Positions 48,101-58,923 of a DNA stretch of 64,000 nt are shown one piece after another. The notes below the pieces were generated by a model that was not told the DNA's origin, did no database searches, and was given only the letters and a program-made list of their open reading frames with translations. A program made the position numbers and the translations under genes. The DNA is taken from assembly GCA_963691655.1 (NCBI GenBank), contig OY829326.1, positions 79,353,235 through 79,417,234 of the forward strand, written 5' to 3'. Within the stretch, counting starts at the first letter, position 1. Each line of letters starts with the position of its first letter. This DNA is from Toxonevra muliebris (lineage: Eukaryota; Arthropoda; Insecta; Diptera; Pallopteridae).

Positions 48101-49362
48101 AAAAATGCTGTTGGACTGTGTTATTATCAGATGTTTGGAACGTAGTCAAAAATACTTTCTCATCGCTAATTTTACAATTCCATTAAGTAAAACATTTATT
48201 ACTGTTGAACTTGAATTAAAACTAAGGACAATGTCTCAAAATACCAATTATTTTTCTGACTGGCGGAGGGCTGAAACCCGCTCACGTCGTGCTTCCCTTC
48301 GGAGATATGCTTTTTCTACAGAGATGTTTTAAATTGATTTCTCATTTTCGTTCAGATGACAGCTCCATCTCGCGTCATGTTTTTATTCTCCTGCTGCCTC
48401 ATGATGTCAATACCATGGTTACGTTTATCCTGCCTCACCGAAGTCGACGATCATGTGGCCGTTTTCATAATGTTAACAACTGCACCATATTTTTTATTTT
48501 TCTGCCGGTGAATATTAAATATTATAAAGTTTACTTAACCGTTATTGCTGAAATTTCTATTATAATCTTTCTTATATTTAATAATAGTGGTTTTAAAACT
48601 GTTGGACCTTTCGTAGTGATGATATATCGTATGGTGATGGGTGATCTTATACGTTTCGTTTCAATTTACGTGGTTTTTGTTATGGGCTTCTCACAAGCCT
48701 ACTATATTATATTTTTAACGTTCGATAACCCAGCTACACCGGAAGAAATCGATGATTCACAAACAAATCCAATGCCCTCACCGATGGAATCAATTGTAGC
48801 TATGTTCTTAATGTCATTGACCAATTTTGGTGACTATTATGGCGCTATGGTGTCGACGCAACATGAATACGAAGCGAAAATATTGTTCTTTCTATTTATG
48901 GTGATTGTTAGTATTCTGTTGGTCAACATGTTGATTGCTATGATGGGAAATACTTATCAGAAGATTGCCGAAATACGAAACGAATGGCAGCGCCAGTGGG
49001 CGAGAATTGTTTTGGTCGTCGAACGAAGTGTGCCACCGGCAGAACGGCTGAAGAATTTCATGCAATATAGTCAACCGATGTCAGATGGTAGAAGAGCCTT
49101 GGTTTTGCGCCTGAATATGAGCGTAAGCTGGAAAATGAGCAGAATTTTTACAATTAGTTTTAATTGTTTTTGTTTTTGATCTCAGGATGAAGATAAAGAA
49201 GAAATGAAAGAGGTACAGGAAATGAAACGCATACACGAACGTTTCTCTAAGAAGAGACAAGAAGAGCGTGAAGCTCGCGCCAGAAAGCGTCAGGAAGAAT
49301 ATGAGAAATTCTTTGGTACCATGGAATCAGCAAAGTCTGAAAGTGACAATAATAATGTGTGA
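42129..49362 (+). CDS. nan: Nanchung, TRPV-type mechanosensory channel, 9 coding exons
   Basis: Exons 42129-42527, 42585-42813, 42875-43385, 43451-43745, 43803-43939, 43992-44099, 48356-48507, 48588-49122 and 49186-49362, all GT-AG. The corrected length is 846 aa, close to the ~830 aa of Drosophila Nan as I remember it. The start is set at MGNTESN (good context, GCCATGG) rather than an ATG 15 nt upstream. N-terminal ankyrin repeats are evident in exons 2-3 ([50 protein letters not shown]). Exon 4 carries S1 (~411-428); the S1-S2 loop is D-rich. Exon 6 carries S2 and exons 7-8 carry S3-S6; the pore helix is [11 protein letters not shown] and the TRP region is [14 protein letters not shown]. 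Family knowledge: with Inactive it forms the chordotonal-organ channel for hearing and proprioception. Exon 2 contains two 1-base insertions (see separate entry). The 4.3 kb intron 6 is full of mobile DNA. Confidence 0.95.
42696..42742 (+). other. nan: two single-base insertions in nan exon 2
   Basis: Read straight through, exon 2 hits stop codons after KLILDI. Removing one T from the TTTT run at 42700-42703 restores [13 protein letters not shown]. Removing one A at 42740-42741 restores [17 protein letters not shown]. Exon 2 is 229 nt, but the flanking splice phases require 227, so exactly two extra bases are present. Everything else in the gene is intact and conserved, so base-calling or assembly error in homopolymer-like contexts is more likely than a dead gene. 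Confidence 0.85.
44661..45166. mobile_element. piggyBac-like MITE copy 2, in nan intron 6
   Basis: TTAA at 44657-44660 and 45167-45170; the ends are CCCTTTGACACC and (reversed) CTCTTTCATACCC. The body aligns with the copy in hAT element A (35092-35549) in the same orientation. Confidence 0.8.
45262..45335 (-). repeat. tRNA-like SINE head relic
   Basis: On the minus strand the DNA reads TAGCGGTCTGCTAACAGCG, then GGAGTCCCGGGTCGATTCC. The second resembles a Pol III B box (GGGTCGATTCC); the A box is weak. It does not fold as a complete tRNA. Confidence 0.35.
45890..46162 (-). mobile_element. tRNA-derived SINE, 273 bp, TSD AGTGAATAGTG
   Basis: An 11-bp direct repeat AGTGAATAGTG flanks the segment (45879-45889 and 46163-46173). 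On the minus strand the head (46162-46091) reads TAGTCTAGCAGGTAGTGC with an A-box pattern, then ACTTTCACTC and GGGTTCGATTCCCG, a perfect B box. The pattern is closest to tRNA-Glu(UUC). A ~200-bp non-tRNA body follows, ending CCAACCCAACCCC. Located in nan intron 6. Confidence 0.75.
46273..48120. mobile_element. long-inverted-repeat DNA element, 1.85 kb, TSD TTA, in nan intron 6
   Basis: Arms of ~440-450 bp (46273-46730 and 48120-47681) are inverted copies starting CACAGTCCAAC. They share CACCCTATAATCCTGAA, ACAGTGGGTCAAAGTTTTC and GTCACC-type blocks. TTA flanks each end (46270-46272 and 48121-48123). The ~950-bp centre has no transposase and carries a nested small MITE. A 3-bp target fits PIF/Harbinger (TWA) or CACTA-like elements; the family is not settled. 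Confidence 0.75.
47336..47510. mobile_element. small MITE nested in the long-inverted-repeat element
   Basis: The left end TATGTTCGGTTATGCATTAC and the reversed right end TATATTCGGTCATGCAGTAC stay alignable for ~47 bp (continuing TGCARCATTT...AGAAGCAAAA). The span is only 175 bp, and a TA target is possible. Confidence 0.6.
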
Positions 49363-49461
49363 GTGTGGAAGGTTTCGGTTTTTTTGTATAGCGAATGTAT
49401 TTTAGTATAAAATTATATAGATTTGTTGTATTTATAAAAAAGGGATAAAAATGTACCTATA

Positions 49462-49467
49462 AATAAA
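49462..49467 (+). terminator. candidate poly(A) signal of nan
   Basis: AATAAA 100 nt after the nan TGA stop, in AT-rich DNA. Position fits a short 3' UTR. Confidence 0.45.
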
Positions 49468-49924
49468 TTTATAATTTATAATTTATTTTATGTAATTTTT
49501 GATTATATTTGTGTTTTCTTCATAATTCATCTTTTACATTGGTGGTTTATATTAGTGATGTAACGAATGTCAGTTTAGCGGATGCGGATGCGACATTCGC
49601 GAATTTGAATGCGTATGCGAATGGAAATGTGGAATTTCTTATTATAGTTATTTCCAGATTCTCTAAGAAAATATTTGGATCAACTTGGAATATAAATATA
49701 TTGTATTTGAAAAAAAAGTAGTTTTGCTGTTTTTTCGACTCTGTTGAGCAAAAGTCAAACTATGAAACTGATTCAACATGCTCACAAACATAACGCAATT
49801 TTACTAATTTAAACTTTTCTTATACATTCGAAAAAATAAATACGAATACATTATTATAATGTTTATTGCAATTGATTTACATAGATTTGCATTTTTTTAA
49901 ATAAAATAAATAACGGCTTCAAGA

Positions 49925-50400
49925 CCGGGGCCTTTTCATGCAAGGACGAAGACATAAATCAGTTGACAGATATGATAAGGTTATGGAGGGAGCACTTCTC
50001 GCAGCTGCTGAAGCTGGGAGAGCTATTCCGAAAATCCGAGATACTGACGTCGTTGAGGTCCCCGACTAAGACAAGAAATAACGTCGGATGGAAGCATGCC
50101 TAGTGATTGGAACCTCAGCATACTCTGCCCAATCCCACGATCTGCGCCAACTACCGTGAGTTAAGCCTTTTCAATTTCGCATAAACCAGATATTCACACT
50201 ACACCAAGTCCTGGAAAAAACTAGAGAAAAACAACGTGACGTCCACTATCTATTCTTCGATTATGAAACCGCCTTCAACAGCACTATTAGGGATCACTTG
50301 TACAGCAATGTTAGGTTTTAGTATCCCTGCAAAGCTCATTCGTCTTTCAAAAAGTGCTACTATTAGCTAGGAAGGCTAGGAAAGTATTTTATTCGAACCA
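49925..50400 (+). pseudogene. LINE reverse-transcriptase relic downstream of nan
   Basis: Translations in shifting frames give LTDMIRLWREHFSQLLKL, then MPSDWNLSILCPI, ANYRELSLFNFA, REKQRDVHYLFFDYETAFNS and IPAKLIRL. This is the conserved order of the N-terminal fingers/palm of LINE reverse transcriptases. At least three frame changes are needed. Confidence 0.75.
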
Positions 50401-50839
50401 CGGTGGTGGAAGGTGACTTAATCTTCGTGCGATAATGTAATGTTTGGCCTTGGATAATGTAATTCTTGCCACTGCCTTCCTTGTTAAGCGCTCGGCCGTT
50501 GTATTTCTGTGAGTCCAAGGGCTCTGAATAAAGTGACCTTGTTTGCCTAACCTAATTTATTTAGCAGCTCAAGACATTCTCAAATTATCTTGAAGGATAT
50601 CTCGAAGGAGTTTAGTGCTCTGAATGCGACTTGGCTGGCTGAGTATATGACTTTATCTCTTTTCTAAACCTACGTTCGAGGTTGAACTGGGCACATAATC
50701 CAATGACGATAGATTCTTCTTGAAACGGGGCGTGAATGAAGTTTGTGGTTTTAGTTGGTTAAAATAACTGTAGAACTGGATTTTTGCAGAAAAGTAAAAG
50801 TATCTTAGACATCTACAACGCCAGCTTTAGGAAATATAT

Positions 50840-51967
50840 GGTAAGGTGGAGCAATGTGGGACACATTTTTATATGGTCACATAAAACTGTCTAGATATTG
50901 GAATTTTTACCAGTTAATTGCTCAATTCTCTAGAGAATCGAAAATCCTAAATACATAAATATAAACGTGGATTTTCAAAATTTTAATTTGCAACACAAAA
51001 TTTTCACATCGTAATTTTTGGACTTTTTAAAAATGGTTGGGTAATGTGAAACTCTAACAAAATTTGTAACTAAATGGTATAAAAATGAACTTGAATCTCT
51101 TCTTTGTTAAAGATACCTTGAGCATAAATTAATTAAAATATAGCATTAAAATCATTTCTCTTCTCATTTACCAAAGTTTCTATGCACATGTGAGCATAGA
51201 AGAAATAAAAAAAAATGATTTCCAAATATGATATAATCGAATTTAATGATTATTAATGGCTCTAAATGGCAAAGAAAGTGAAAAGTACCAATGTTTGTCG
51301 GAAACATCAATAGCCGAACCTCAATTTTCGAAAGTGAAGAGGTAGCGATTTCTAATATTAGCACATTTCTAATGAATGGGCCGCTTGGATTGATTCTATC
51401 CAATTGAATTGCTGCTATTCGATAATTTATTGTGGCAACAATTTAGAGAAAATCAAGCAAAAATCTGAAATGATACAATAAATATCTTCGTACTGCTAAC
51501 TAAGGAATACAAAGACAAAGACAAATATCAAAAAACAAAATTTATTCTGTACTTTAAGTATGAATATCTGTAGAATAAGTTTCCATTTTACTTTAATTAC
51601 GTTAAAAGTTTTTCTTATCAACTCTCATAATGCGTATAATTCATAAGTACGCCTTTCTTCCTTTGGCTGATGCGAAGGAATTGATGATCTCTTCAAAATT
51701 TTCTGTCTAATTTCGCTTCCAGGCATAGAGTGGCTAAACTTGACACTCTAGTTTGAGTTGAGCAGGATCGATGGAAGTTTTTTATTCTTTTTTAATATAG
51801 GGCCCGGGCCCGTCTGCGACATTTTGCAGACGGGCCCTTGTTAAAGTTCTTCTGGAATTTAGGATTTGGATTGAAATCCGGGCCCCCTCAAAAACGCCGG
51901 GCCCGGCGGGAATCCCACCCGACCCACCCCCCTCTCGTCGGGCCTGCTCATATTACTCCACCTTACC
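50840..51967. mobile_element. DNA element with GGTAAGGTGGAG inverted ends, 1.13 kb
   Basis: The left end GGTAAGGTGGAGCAATGTG and the reversed right end GGTAAGGTGGAGTAATATG are inverted with two differences. No target duplication is clear. The interior is AT-rich except for a GC-rich hairpin block at 51800-51945. Confidence 0.6.
51806..51837. repeat. GC-rich perfect hairpin, 12-bp arms
   Basis: GGGCCCGTCTGC and its exact complement GCAGACGGGCCC are separated by an 8-base loop. The hairpin starts a ~145-bp GC-rich island in otherwise AT-rich DNA. Two direct GGGCCC blocks precede it, so slipped pairings are possible. Confidence 0.85.
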
Positions 51968-54088
51968 CTACCTATTTAAAATGAAAACACCATAATCTTT
52001 TTTTTTACATAATCAACAATATCTAAATTTTATTAATTTTTAGTGCTTTAAATAATATTTTCTTGTTTTGTTTATAATTAAATAATATCCTTTAGAAATT
52101 TTTAAAACTTTTTTTTGTTTACAAACTTATAAGATAAATCTAAATTTTATTTTTTATGACATACAAAAAAATAAATTTAATTTCTTTTAGCTTCCGCAAA
52201 ATTACGCAATCAATCGCAAAATTAACACAATGCAAACAAGTTATTTCACAAAAGAAAAATTATAATAAATTAAAAAAAATAATAATTTTAAATTTTTTAA
52301 TTACAAAAACAAAGCGCACTGAAACTTACAAGCAAAGGCTTTATTTTTTTAATTACAAAGATGATTTGTTTTTTATTTTTTTGTTTATAAATATAAAATA
52401 CAAGTATTAAATTATTTCATTTTCACTTTCAAAATTTCACAAACTATGTTTTTATTTTTATAATTTTGACAAATTTCGTTTGTTATTCTGTTCGCTGTCG
52501 TTTTTTTATTTGTATTTGATATTATTAGAGAAAAACTTTTTTTTCTTTTTTTTGAAAATTTTACTATAATTAAGTATGTAAATATTTTGTATGATTTGTG
52601 ATAAGCATGAGGCACTTTCTTAACTTCCCTGGTTAGATATCTATTTTTTGTTTATTTATTTTCGATTATTTTGATTGCAGTTTTGTTAATATTTGTGATT
52701 ATGTTTTAATCTGTAGATTTTGACAAAGTTTTTTGTGTTTGTTTGTTTTCTACGTAACACTGAAATTAATTACTAATTAAGCGTTAAAGTAAAGTTATTT
52801 TCAAAAAGACTTTAGAGTTGGGCAAAGTAATCTTTAATTTCTATAGGTAGAGGGTAATATTCGTATATAAAGAAGAGTTAAGCTTATGAAAAGAACATAT
52901 GGCAAAGTGGATAGATAAATTTACAACCAGATATAATATTCTATGAATTATTCCAACAAGCCAAGTAATAAAAACCTATAGTTAAGCTAATCAGTTCAAA
53001 CTGTTTTTCGTATGTGATTATCTAAGAACACATAATTAGATTTAATAGATTAAATAAATTCACGATTGATTCACTACTGGAAAAGATTCATTGTCAACTA
53101 AATAATTTGTGAAAACAAGTTAAGAAGATTTTATACCATCTGTGACCCACAATTAGGAAGGATCTATATCCTCATGAGATAGCTATTTCTGTTTAATTTG
53201 TTTCGGTGGTTTATGTAAAAAATTTGCATTATGAAGAGGTTTTTTTATTATTAAGTTATTTTAGTCTTTGGTCTTCAAAATACATTTCATAATGTGACTG
53301 ATATTGAATTCTTCATCTTTCTCCTTTATAAAATCGTAAAGTTTTGTTTTGCCTGATCATTCAAAACGTTTATAAATTAAAATTAAGTTCGAAACGCACA
53401 ATGTTTTCTTTCAATGATATTAAATTTAATTTCCAGTAGACTTTAACAGGATTTAGGTCATGAATTTCTATCTATTTGATCTGATTTTGAAACAATAACT
53501 AGAAACACATATATCTGGTTTGATAAAAATATTTATATTTATAGTGTGCTCGGAAAAAAGTGTTAAATTAACATATAAATTCTTATACTTATTTGAATAC
53601 ATGGACAATTTCGTTTCAAATTGAGTTTCCTTTTATTTAAGGTTAAGTTTAATTTTACAAATTTACCCTCTATCGTTATTTGATTTGTTTCGATTTTTCT
53701 TTATTTTTCTTTTGTTTACAAAGGAACTACTTGCTTAGAATAATATACTCTCTCATCTCCTATCATAATCGATACACGCAATAAAATAATAATAATAGTA
53801 GTAGAAGAAATAGTAGAAGTAGTAGTGGTAGTAATAGTGAAAGAATTAGAAGATACAAAAAGTGTTTAGTGACATCTTTAAATGAGATTTGGAAGTGTTA
53901 AAGTAATAAAAACATTCCTTTTGATAGTCGAGTCGTGACCGCATAAAAAAATACATTTTTCGGTATAGTTCTATATATTTTTTTTGTTTAAAAATTGGAT
54001 TTATTTACGACTTTTTCGTAGTAAGTTTACGTAATTGCTTTGAAAATGTGGCCGAGTATGAGCGAAATCCCGAAGCACGTTGCGATCA
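51968..54088 (-). other. AT-rich region holding the stv 3' UTR
   Basis: No coding signal on either strand. Read on the minus strand, AATAAA occurs at 54000-54005 (84 nt after the stv stop) and many more lie further on. A TAG/TAA trinucleotide tract sits at 53780-53850. The 3' end of stv cannot be placed. Confidence 0.4.
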
Positions 54089-57037
54089 TCATTTCGACTC
54101 CACTGCTGTTCCAGACGATGTTGAAGACGATTCCAGTGTAGAGGAATCCGCGACCGCCGTAGCTGGAGCGGGACTAGTCTCTTTTTTTTGTGACTCATTG
54201 GATTGTTCTTCTACTTGCATACCCTCGGGTGGTGGTAATGGTATGGGTTCTTGTATTTTTGTAGCATCAACTGCTTCGCCTTCACCGTTTTCAGTAGTTG
54301 TGGCTGTTGCCTCCACTGCGGCAGTTTCTTTGGTTACTTCACCTTTCGAGGAGCTTTTTTGCGCCGCCGCTGCATCTTCGCTTGGTTCTTCAGTAGTAGC
54401 AGCAGCAACCGCATTGTTGCCCTCAGCAGTCTTTGCATTTTCTTCAGCTTTAGCTTCCAATACATTTATTGAAGCTTGTATACATTTGATGGCCTCTTTG
54501 CGTGCCAAACGAATGCTATCTTTGCCGTTGGTATCAATGGTATCCAGCTTGAGTAGATTTCGTGTGAGCATCTCATCCAAATAGGCATATTCTTTATCGC
54601 GGCGTGCGCCTTTGAAATTTTCCACCTTACCCATGAGATCGAGTACATCACGTTGAATGTCTTGAATTTTGCTGATTGAATCCAGAGTGTGTGGAGTTTG
54701 GGGTGGAAGGCCAGATGGACCCATACCCTCTGTTTGATGTTGCTGCTGTTGAGTATTGAGTGGTGTTGGACGGTGCTGCTGCTGTTGTGGATGTTGCTGT
54801 TGTGGGTAATGTGGCTGCTGCTGCTGTTGTGCTGGTTGCTGATAATATTGTTGCTGCTGCTGCTGTGGTGGTGCATAGGCACGCGCTGAGGCTGTTGCTG
54901 ACGCCGATGGCGGTGCATTCTGATTGGGTATCTCTTTATGTGAGTTGATAATAGGTTCCGAGCGACCTTCCACAAATATTGGAATTGTACGCACATACGT
55001 GCCGCCGGGTGTTTGTGGTGGTGGTGGTGTTTGCTGCTTTTGCTGTGGATGCGTTTGTTGCTGTGGGGCGTAATATACTTTCTGGAACTGAGGCTGGCCA
55101 GGTGTGCCAGTTGTCTGCACATGTGGACTAGTTTGACTAGTTTGTGTGCCGAACTGTGAATGGCCGGTCTGTGGTGGTGGCGTTTGACGCTTGCCATTTA
55201 CTGGCATTTGTTGCTGCTGCTGATGCTGCTGCTGCTGCAGTAATTGTTCTGGTGGTGGCGCTGAATGTGAACGTGGTCCATGATTCTCATTCTCTGCGGC
55301 TGATTTCACACCCATATCGACAGTGTTGCGGAATCCATGTTGTTTTAAATTATCTGTATACATTGGTGCAGTTCCATCGACCTCGGAACGTCCTACAATT
55401 GGATCTTCAGTTTGAATAGCAGCATCGCATACATTTTTCGTTGGTGCTTGTGGTTGTTGCTGCTGTTGCATACCATTTGGTGGTGGTGGTGTAGTACCAG
55501 GTTGTACATAATTTTGATAGTATTGCTGTTGTGGTGGCTGTTGCTGCTGTTGTGGAGCAGATTGAGGTTGCTGCTGTTGCATTGGTGCATTACTTCCACC
55601 ACCGGCTCTTCGATGTCCGAAACTTTCGGGTATATACTGACGAAATTCGGAAGGCAACCGATTGAAGAAGTCATGATCATCTGCCATTGTATCTGCTCCA
55701 GCTCGTCGACGTCCCATCGAACCGAATTGTGGAAAACCAAAATCTGAAGCATCATCGAAATAACGAGAAAAATCGTTAGTTTGGTTTGAGCGTGGTTCAT
55801 TAACATTGTTAGTTCGCTTACGTGTGCCTCCAAAACCAGCGAAAGGATCATGATGCATACGTCCTAAACGGCTACGTGGAAACATATCCATGTCCATATC
55901 CATGTCCATATCGGGTTCAAATCCAAAGCCTTGCTGTAATGTAGAGAAAAGGAAAAATCCCAATTAGCATTAATCAAACAAATTAAGGTAAATAAAAATA
56001 AGGTTCGAATATATTTTTCCTTAAAGTAATTATAAATTCTGCTGAAACAGAGTTCTTGAGAAAAAATTAATTGCGGAAATGAAGTAGGTGCAAGTAGAAT
56101 CAACCAAACTTTGGGTTCAGATTTCTTTTGCAACCTTGGCAAAAATGACATATCTAAAGCATCCGAAGCTAATTTTATCAGTCTGGATGAATTAAACTAC
56201 GAACTGCGTGACAGTACACTAAATCCCTCCACACTCTACAATTTCTGTTCGGTATTCTTATCATAATCAGAACAATTTTTATTAAATAGCAAAATTTTAA
56301 AAAATCATTGAAAAGCTCAACTTTTGTTATCTGCGATTCTGTATGAATTTGTTTTTTAATATTTTTAATTCATTATGTAAACTCTAATTCAAAACATTAT
56401 ATAATTTTAACAAACAAATTAACAAATTTAAATGACAATTCAAAAACGAAAACAAAAGAAACAAAAAAGATTCAAGATAATGACAACATGTTCAAGCTGT
56501 TTCTTTTTTTTCAAAAAAAAAAAAAAAATATTAATTTTTATTTAATGAGAATAATTAATGCACTTTACTTTTGAAATATATGGATATATTTTTTTTTTAT
56601 TTACACTTGAGAAAAGTAAAAAATGCCGCCCACACATAAAATTACAGAAAATAAAAAAAACATCCAAAACAACAAAATTCAATAAATATTTTTTCACCAA
56701 TGATTCATAGATTTTGTTTTTACAATAACAAAAAAAAAAAAAAAATAATAAATATTAACAATACGCTAATAAGCGAAAAAATGGATTTATGTGGAAAAAA
56801 TTGTTTACAAAAATAACAATAAATGCCAAAAAGTTAAAAAGTGGGGAAGACAGAAAGAAGAAAAGAAATCAGCAACAAGTGACGTCAGTAACAATGAATG
56901 AAAAACATTAAAATAAAAAAATTAAAATTGAGTTTACCTACAAAAATTAAAGGTAAAAAAAACGGCTAAAAATTATTCATAAACTACTTTGACTTTATGT
57001 AGTAGTAAAAATTAACCTGAATGTCTGTCACGCTCAT
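54089..57037 (-). CDS. stv: Starvin, BAG-domain Hsp70 co-chaperone, 2 coding exons, ~621 aa
   Basis: The main exon is 55933-54089 (acceptor TTACAG, stop TGA). A 21-nt first coding exon at 57037-57017 encodes MSVTDIQ and joins in phase 0 at CAG|GTTAAT. The protein has an N-terminal D/M repeat ([16 protein letters not shown]) and a segment [19 protein letters not shown] ~300-residue Q/P/H-rich low-complexity stretch follows. The BAG domain is at ~426-506 ([51 protein letters not shown]), and the tail is acidic and alanine-rich. Family knowledge: BAG domains bind the Hsp70 ATPase domain and promote nucleotide exchange. Starvin is the BAG3-like protein needed for muscle maintenance and cold or heat recovery. 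The main exon is certain; the micro-exon is a phase-and-context inference, and other promoters with other first exons are likely. The CAG/CAA tracts may be length-polymorphic. The gene is tail-to-tail with nan. Confidence 0.9.
55964..57016 (-). other. stv intron 1 (as modelled)
   Basis: AT-rich with long A/T runs. An apparent 95-codon frame at 56151-55864 runs across the splice acceptor and is not conserved-looking. It contains one TGACGTCA site. Confidence 0.4.
56880..56887. promoter_or_regulatory. second TGACGTCA palindrome, stv intron 1
   Basis: Identical to the copy at 57067-57074; together they bracket the proposed first coding exon of stv within about 200 bp. Only one other copy was noticed in the window, near 33377. 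Confidence 0.3.
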
Positions 57038-57066
57038 ATATGCGGAACATATTGCGTGGCAAGGGA

Positions 57067-57074
57067 TGACGTCA
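57067..57074. promoter_or_regulatory. CRE/ATF palindrome TGACGTCA beside the stv start
   Basis: A perfect 8-bp palindrome 30 nt upstream of the proposed stv start codon. A second identical copy lies at 56880-56887, 130 nt inside the first intron. TGACGTCA is the consensus site of CREB/ATF bZIP dimers. Function is inference from the motif and its paired position. Confidence 0.4.
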
Positions 57075-57923
57075 CTATGACATGCTTGAGCAAAGCTGCA
57101 TATGAAACAATAACAAAATAACTCATAAATATTATATGTGAGTAAATAAATTTACATACTGTTACACTTTTTGATTTGTATTTATATGTTTTTTATAGAT
57201 TATTTCATTTCATGTAAATTACTCTGGGTAAGTGGGTTAAAATATGAATGAAGGAATTTGCATACAATTTAAATTGTTCGTTTAAATTTAATTACATTTT
57301 TAAGATTTTTACTGATAAATATTCATGATCTTGGTTTCATTATCTCTTATGGAAATATTTTCTTGGATGGGTTGGTTTGCCTCTCATGCATAATGACTTC
57401 TGGCGCCGATCTAAAGTTTAAGGAAATTGTTTTCAATGGCCTTGAGAGATTTCCTCCTTATCAGAGCCATTTTATGATGTCCCCGATTTCCTGGGGCAGT
57501 CCTGGATTTTAAAGTGTTCTCGAAATGCCCCCAATTTTATCGGGATGCGCCTGATTTTCCTTGAAGTTGTTTTTAATGAAGTCACTTGCTTTATTTTCAT
57601 AGAGAGCAAAATTAAACTTTAAATGCGTTTTTTTAAAAACAAATTTTTCCGATGCGGTGAAATTTAAATGAACTTAAGCCTGGTCGAAAATTTTTTTTTA
57701 CCCAAACTTCTATGTTTTATAAAGAATTAACAAGCAATTTTCCTCTCATTCATAAAAAAAAATATAGAGGCCGTCATTTTGCGAAATTTGAAAGCTAAAT
57801 TTGTTTTTTCGAAATTGACTTTAGATGAACTAATATAGAGTACTGATGACCACCTCTAGTTGATAATTTGGTTCAGAATTAAAATTGTTTTTTTTTTTTT
57901 AAATTTTCGAAAAAGTCTCTTAA

Positions 57924-58923
57924 CCCTCGGATTAGTGGTAAGGCCCCTGGATACCTTTTTGATTCTTAATTGAAAATTGCTTGTATTTCGGCCAACAAGG
58001 TAAGGTACCTCGGGCCGACAATATATTCTAATAATATATTATTATGCTTCGTTTAAAGCCATTTACAAAGCGATTCGTGGATTGGTTCAGATTTTATGGA
58101 GGTTTTTATGTGTTTAGTGCGCGGATTAGTGATAAGGTAAGCGATTTTTTCAAGGTCAAAGTCTACAATAGAGGTCATAAATATAAATTCGTTTAACTCA
58201 TAAACCACAAGGAATTTCGTATTGATGTTTTCGGCAAAATTGGGCCTCTAAAACAGGTCTACAATATTGCAGAGCACTCTAGTAGCAAAAAGTTATCACA
58301 GGATATGGAATTTGAGACTAAATGTAAATTCGTTTAAGTGTAAACAATAAACATGTTCTTCTTTTACCTAGCTATAATTTTGATGATCATAGGTAACCCC
58401 AAAAAAATCAACTTAAACCGGTCAATTATGCCCCAAAAATTAAGAAATATTAACCCTATATGTACAATGACTCTCAAAATTGATGCTATGATGTCTTTTG
58501 GAGAAGTTATCACACGCACACAGCTAGTACAAGGACGTGCACCTCAATTTGCAGAGTGGGCCAATAGACCTTTTTGTGTCGCGAGCAAAACAATTATCAA
58601 CGAAAAACCAGAGCTTTCTGCTGTAATTGTGAAAAAGCGCTTTGTATTAAACATTCAAAACAATTGCATAGGTTGAACACTTGCACTTTAGCCCCAAGTA
58701 TAGAGCAACAAGAATAACAAATAATTTTAAAATTTAATTTTTTTAATAAAATAATGTATAAACACAATGAACAAACAAAAATATTTGTCTTTTTATTGAT
58801 AATTCAATTGTACCCAATAAGCATAAATTAATGTAGTCATATGATATTTCCATTCAATTGCTCATAGGTCCCTACGGACCTTATCACTTTTTTAACGGAA
58901 AAATCTTTCCACTAATCCGAAGG
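57924..58923. mobile_element. piggyBac-like element, 1.0 kb, TTAA-flanked, TIR CCCTCGGATTAGTGG
   Basis: TTAA at 57920-57923 and 58924-58927. The left end is CCCTCGGATTAGTGGTAAGG and the reversed right end CCTTCGGATTAGTGGAAAG. The inner motif GGATTAGTGATAAGG recurs at ~58131. A 107-codon frame (58353-58676) inside contains SFGEVITRTQLVQGR and EWANRPFCVASKTII but is not recognised. It shares a 320-bp repeat with hAT element B. Confidence 0.75.
58136..58460. repeat. dispersed repeat copy 2, inside the piggyBac-like element
   Basis: Aligns with 36757-37150 in the same orientation over ~320 bp, starting at AAGCGATTTTTTCAAGGTCA and ending after AACTTAAACCGGTCAATT. Similarity stops near 58455. Confidence 0.8.

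Noticed and set aside
42129..49362. nan as a pseudogene
   Set aside because: Only two 1-base insertions are found, all splice sites and the remaining ~840 codons are intact, and conservation is high. Assembly error is more likely.
49559..49635. hAT-like start TAGTGATGTAACGAATG with GCGGATGCGGATGCG repeats
   Set aside because: No matching inverted end or 8-bp duplication could be found nearby.
54048..55747. Several long open frames on both strands overlapping stv
   Set aside because: They are alternate-frame and antisense readings of the CAG/CAA-rich starvin exon. Codon repetition keeps all frames open, and only the BAG-containing frame has domain homology.
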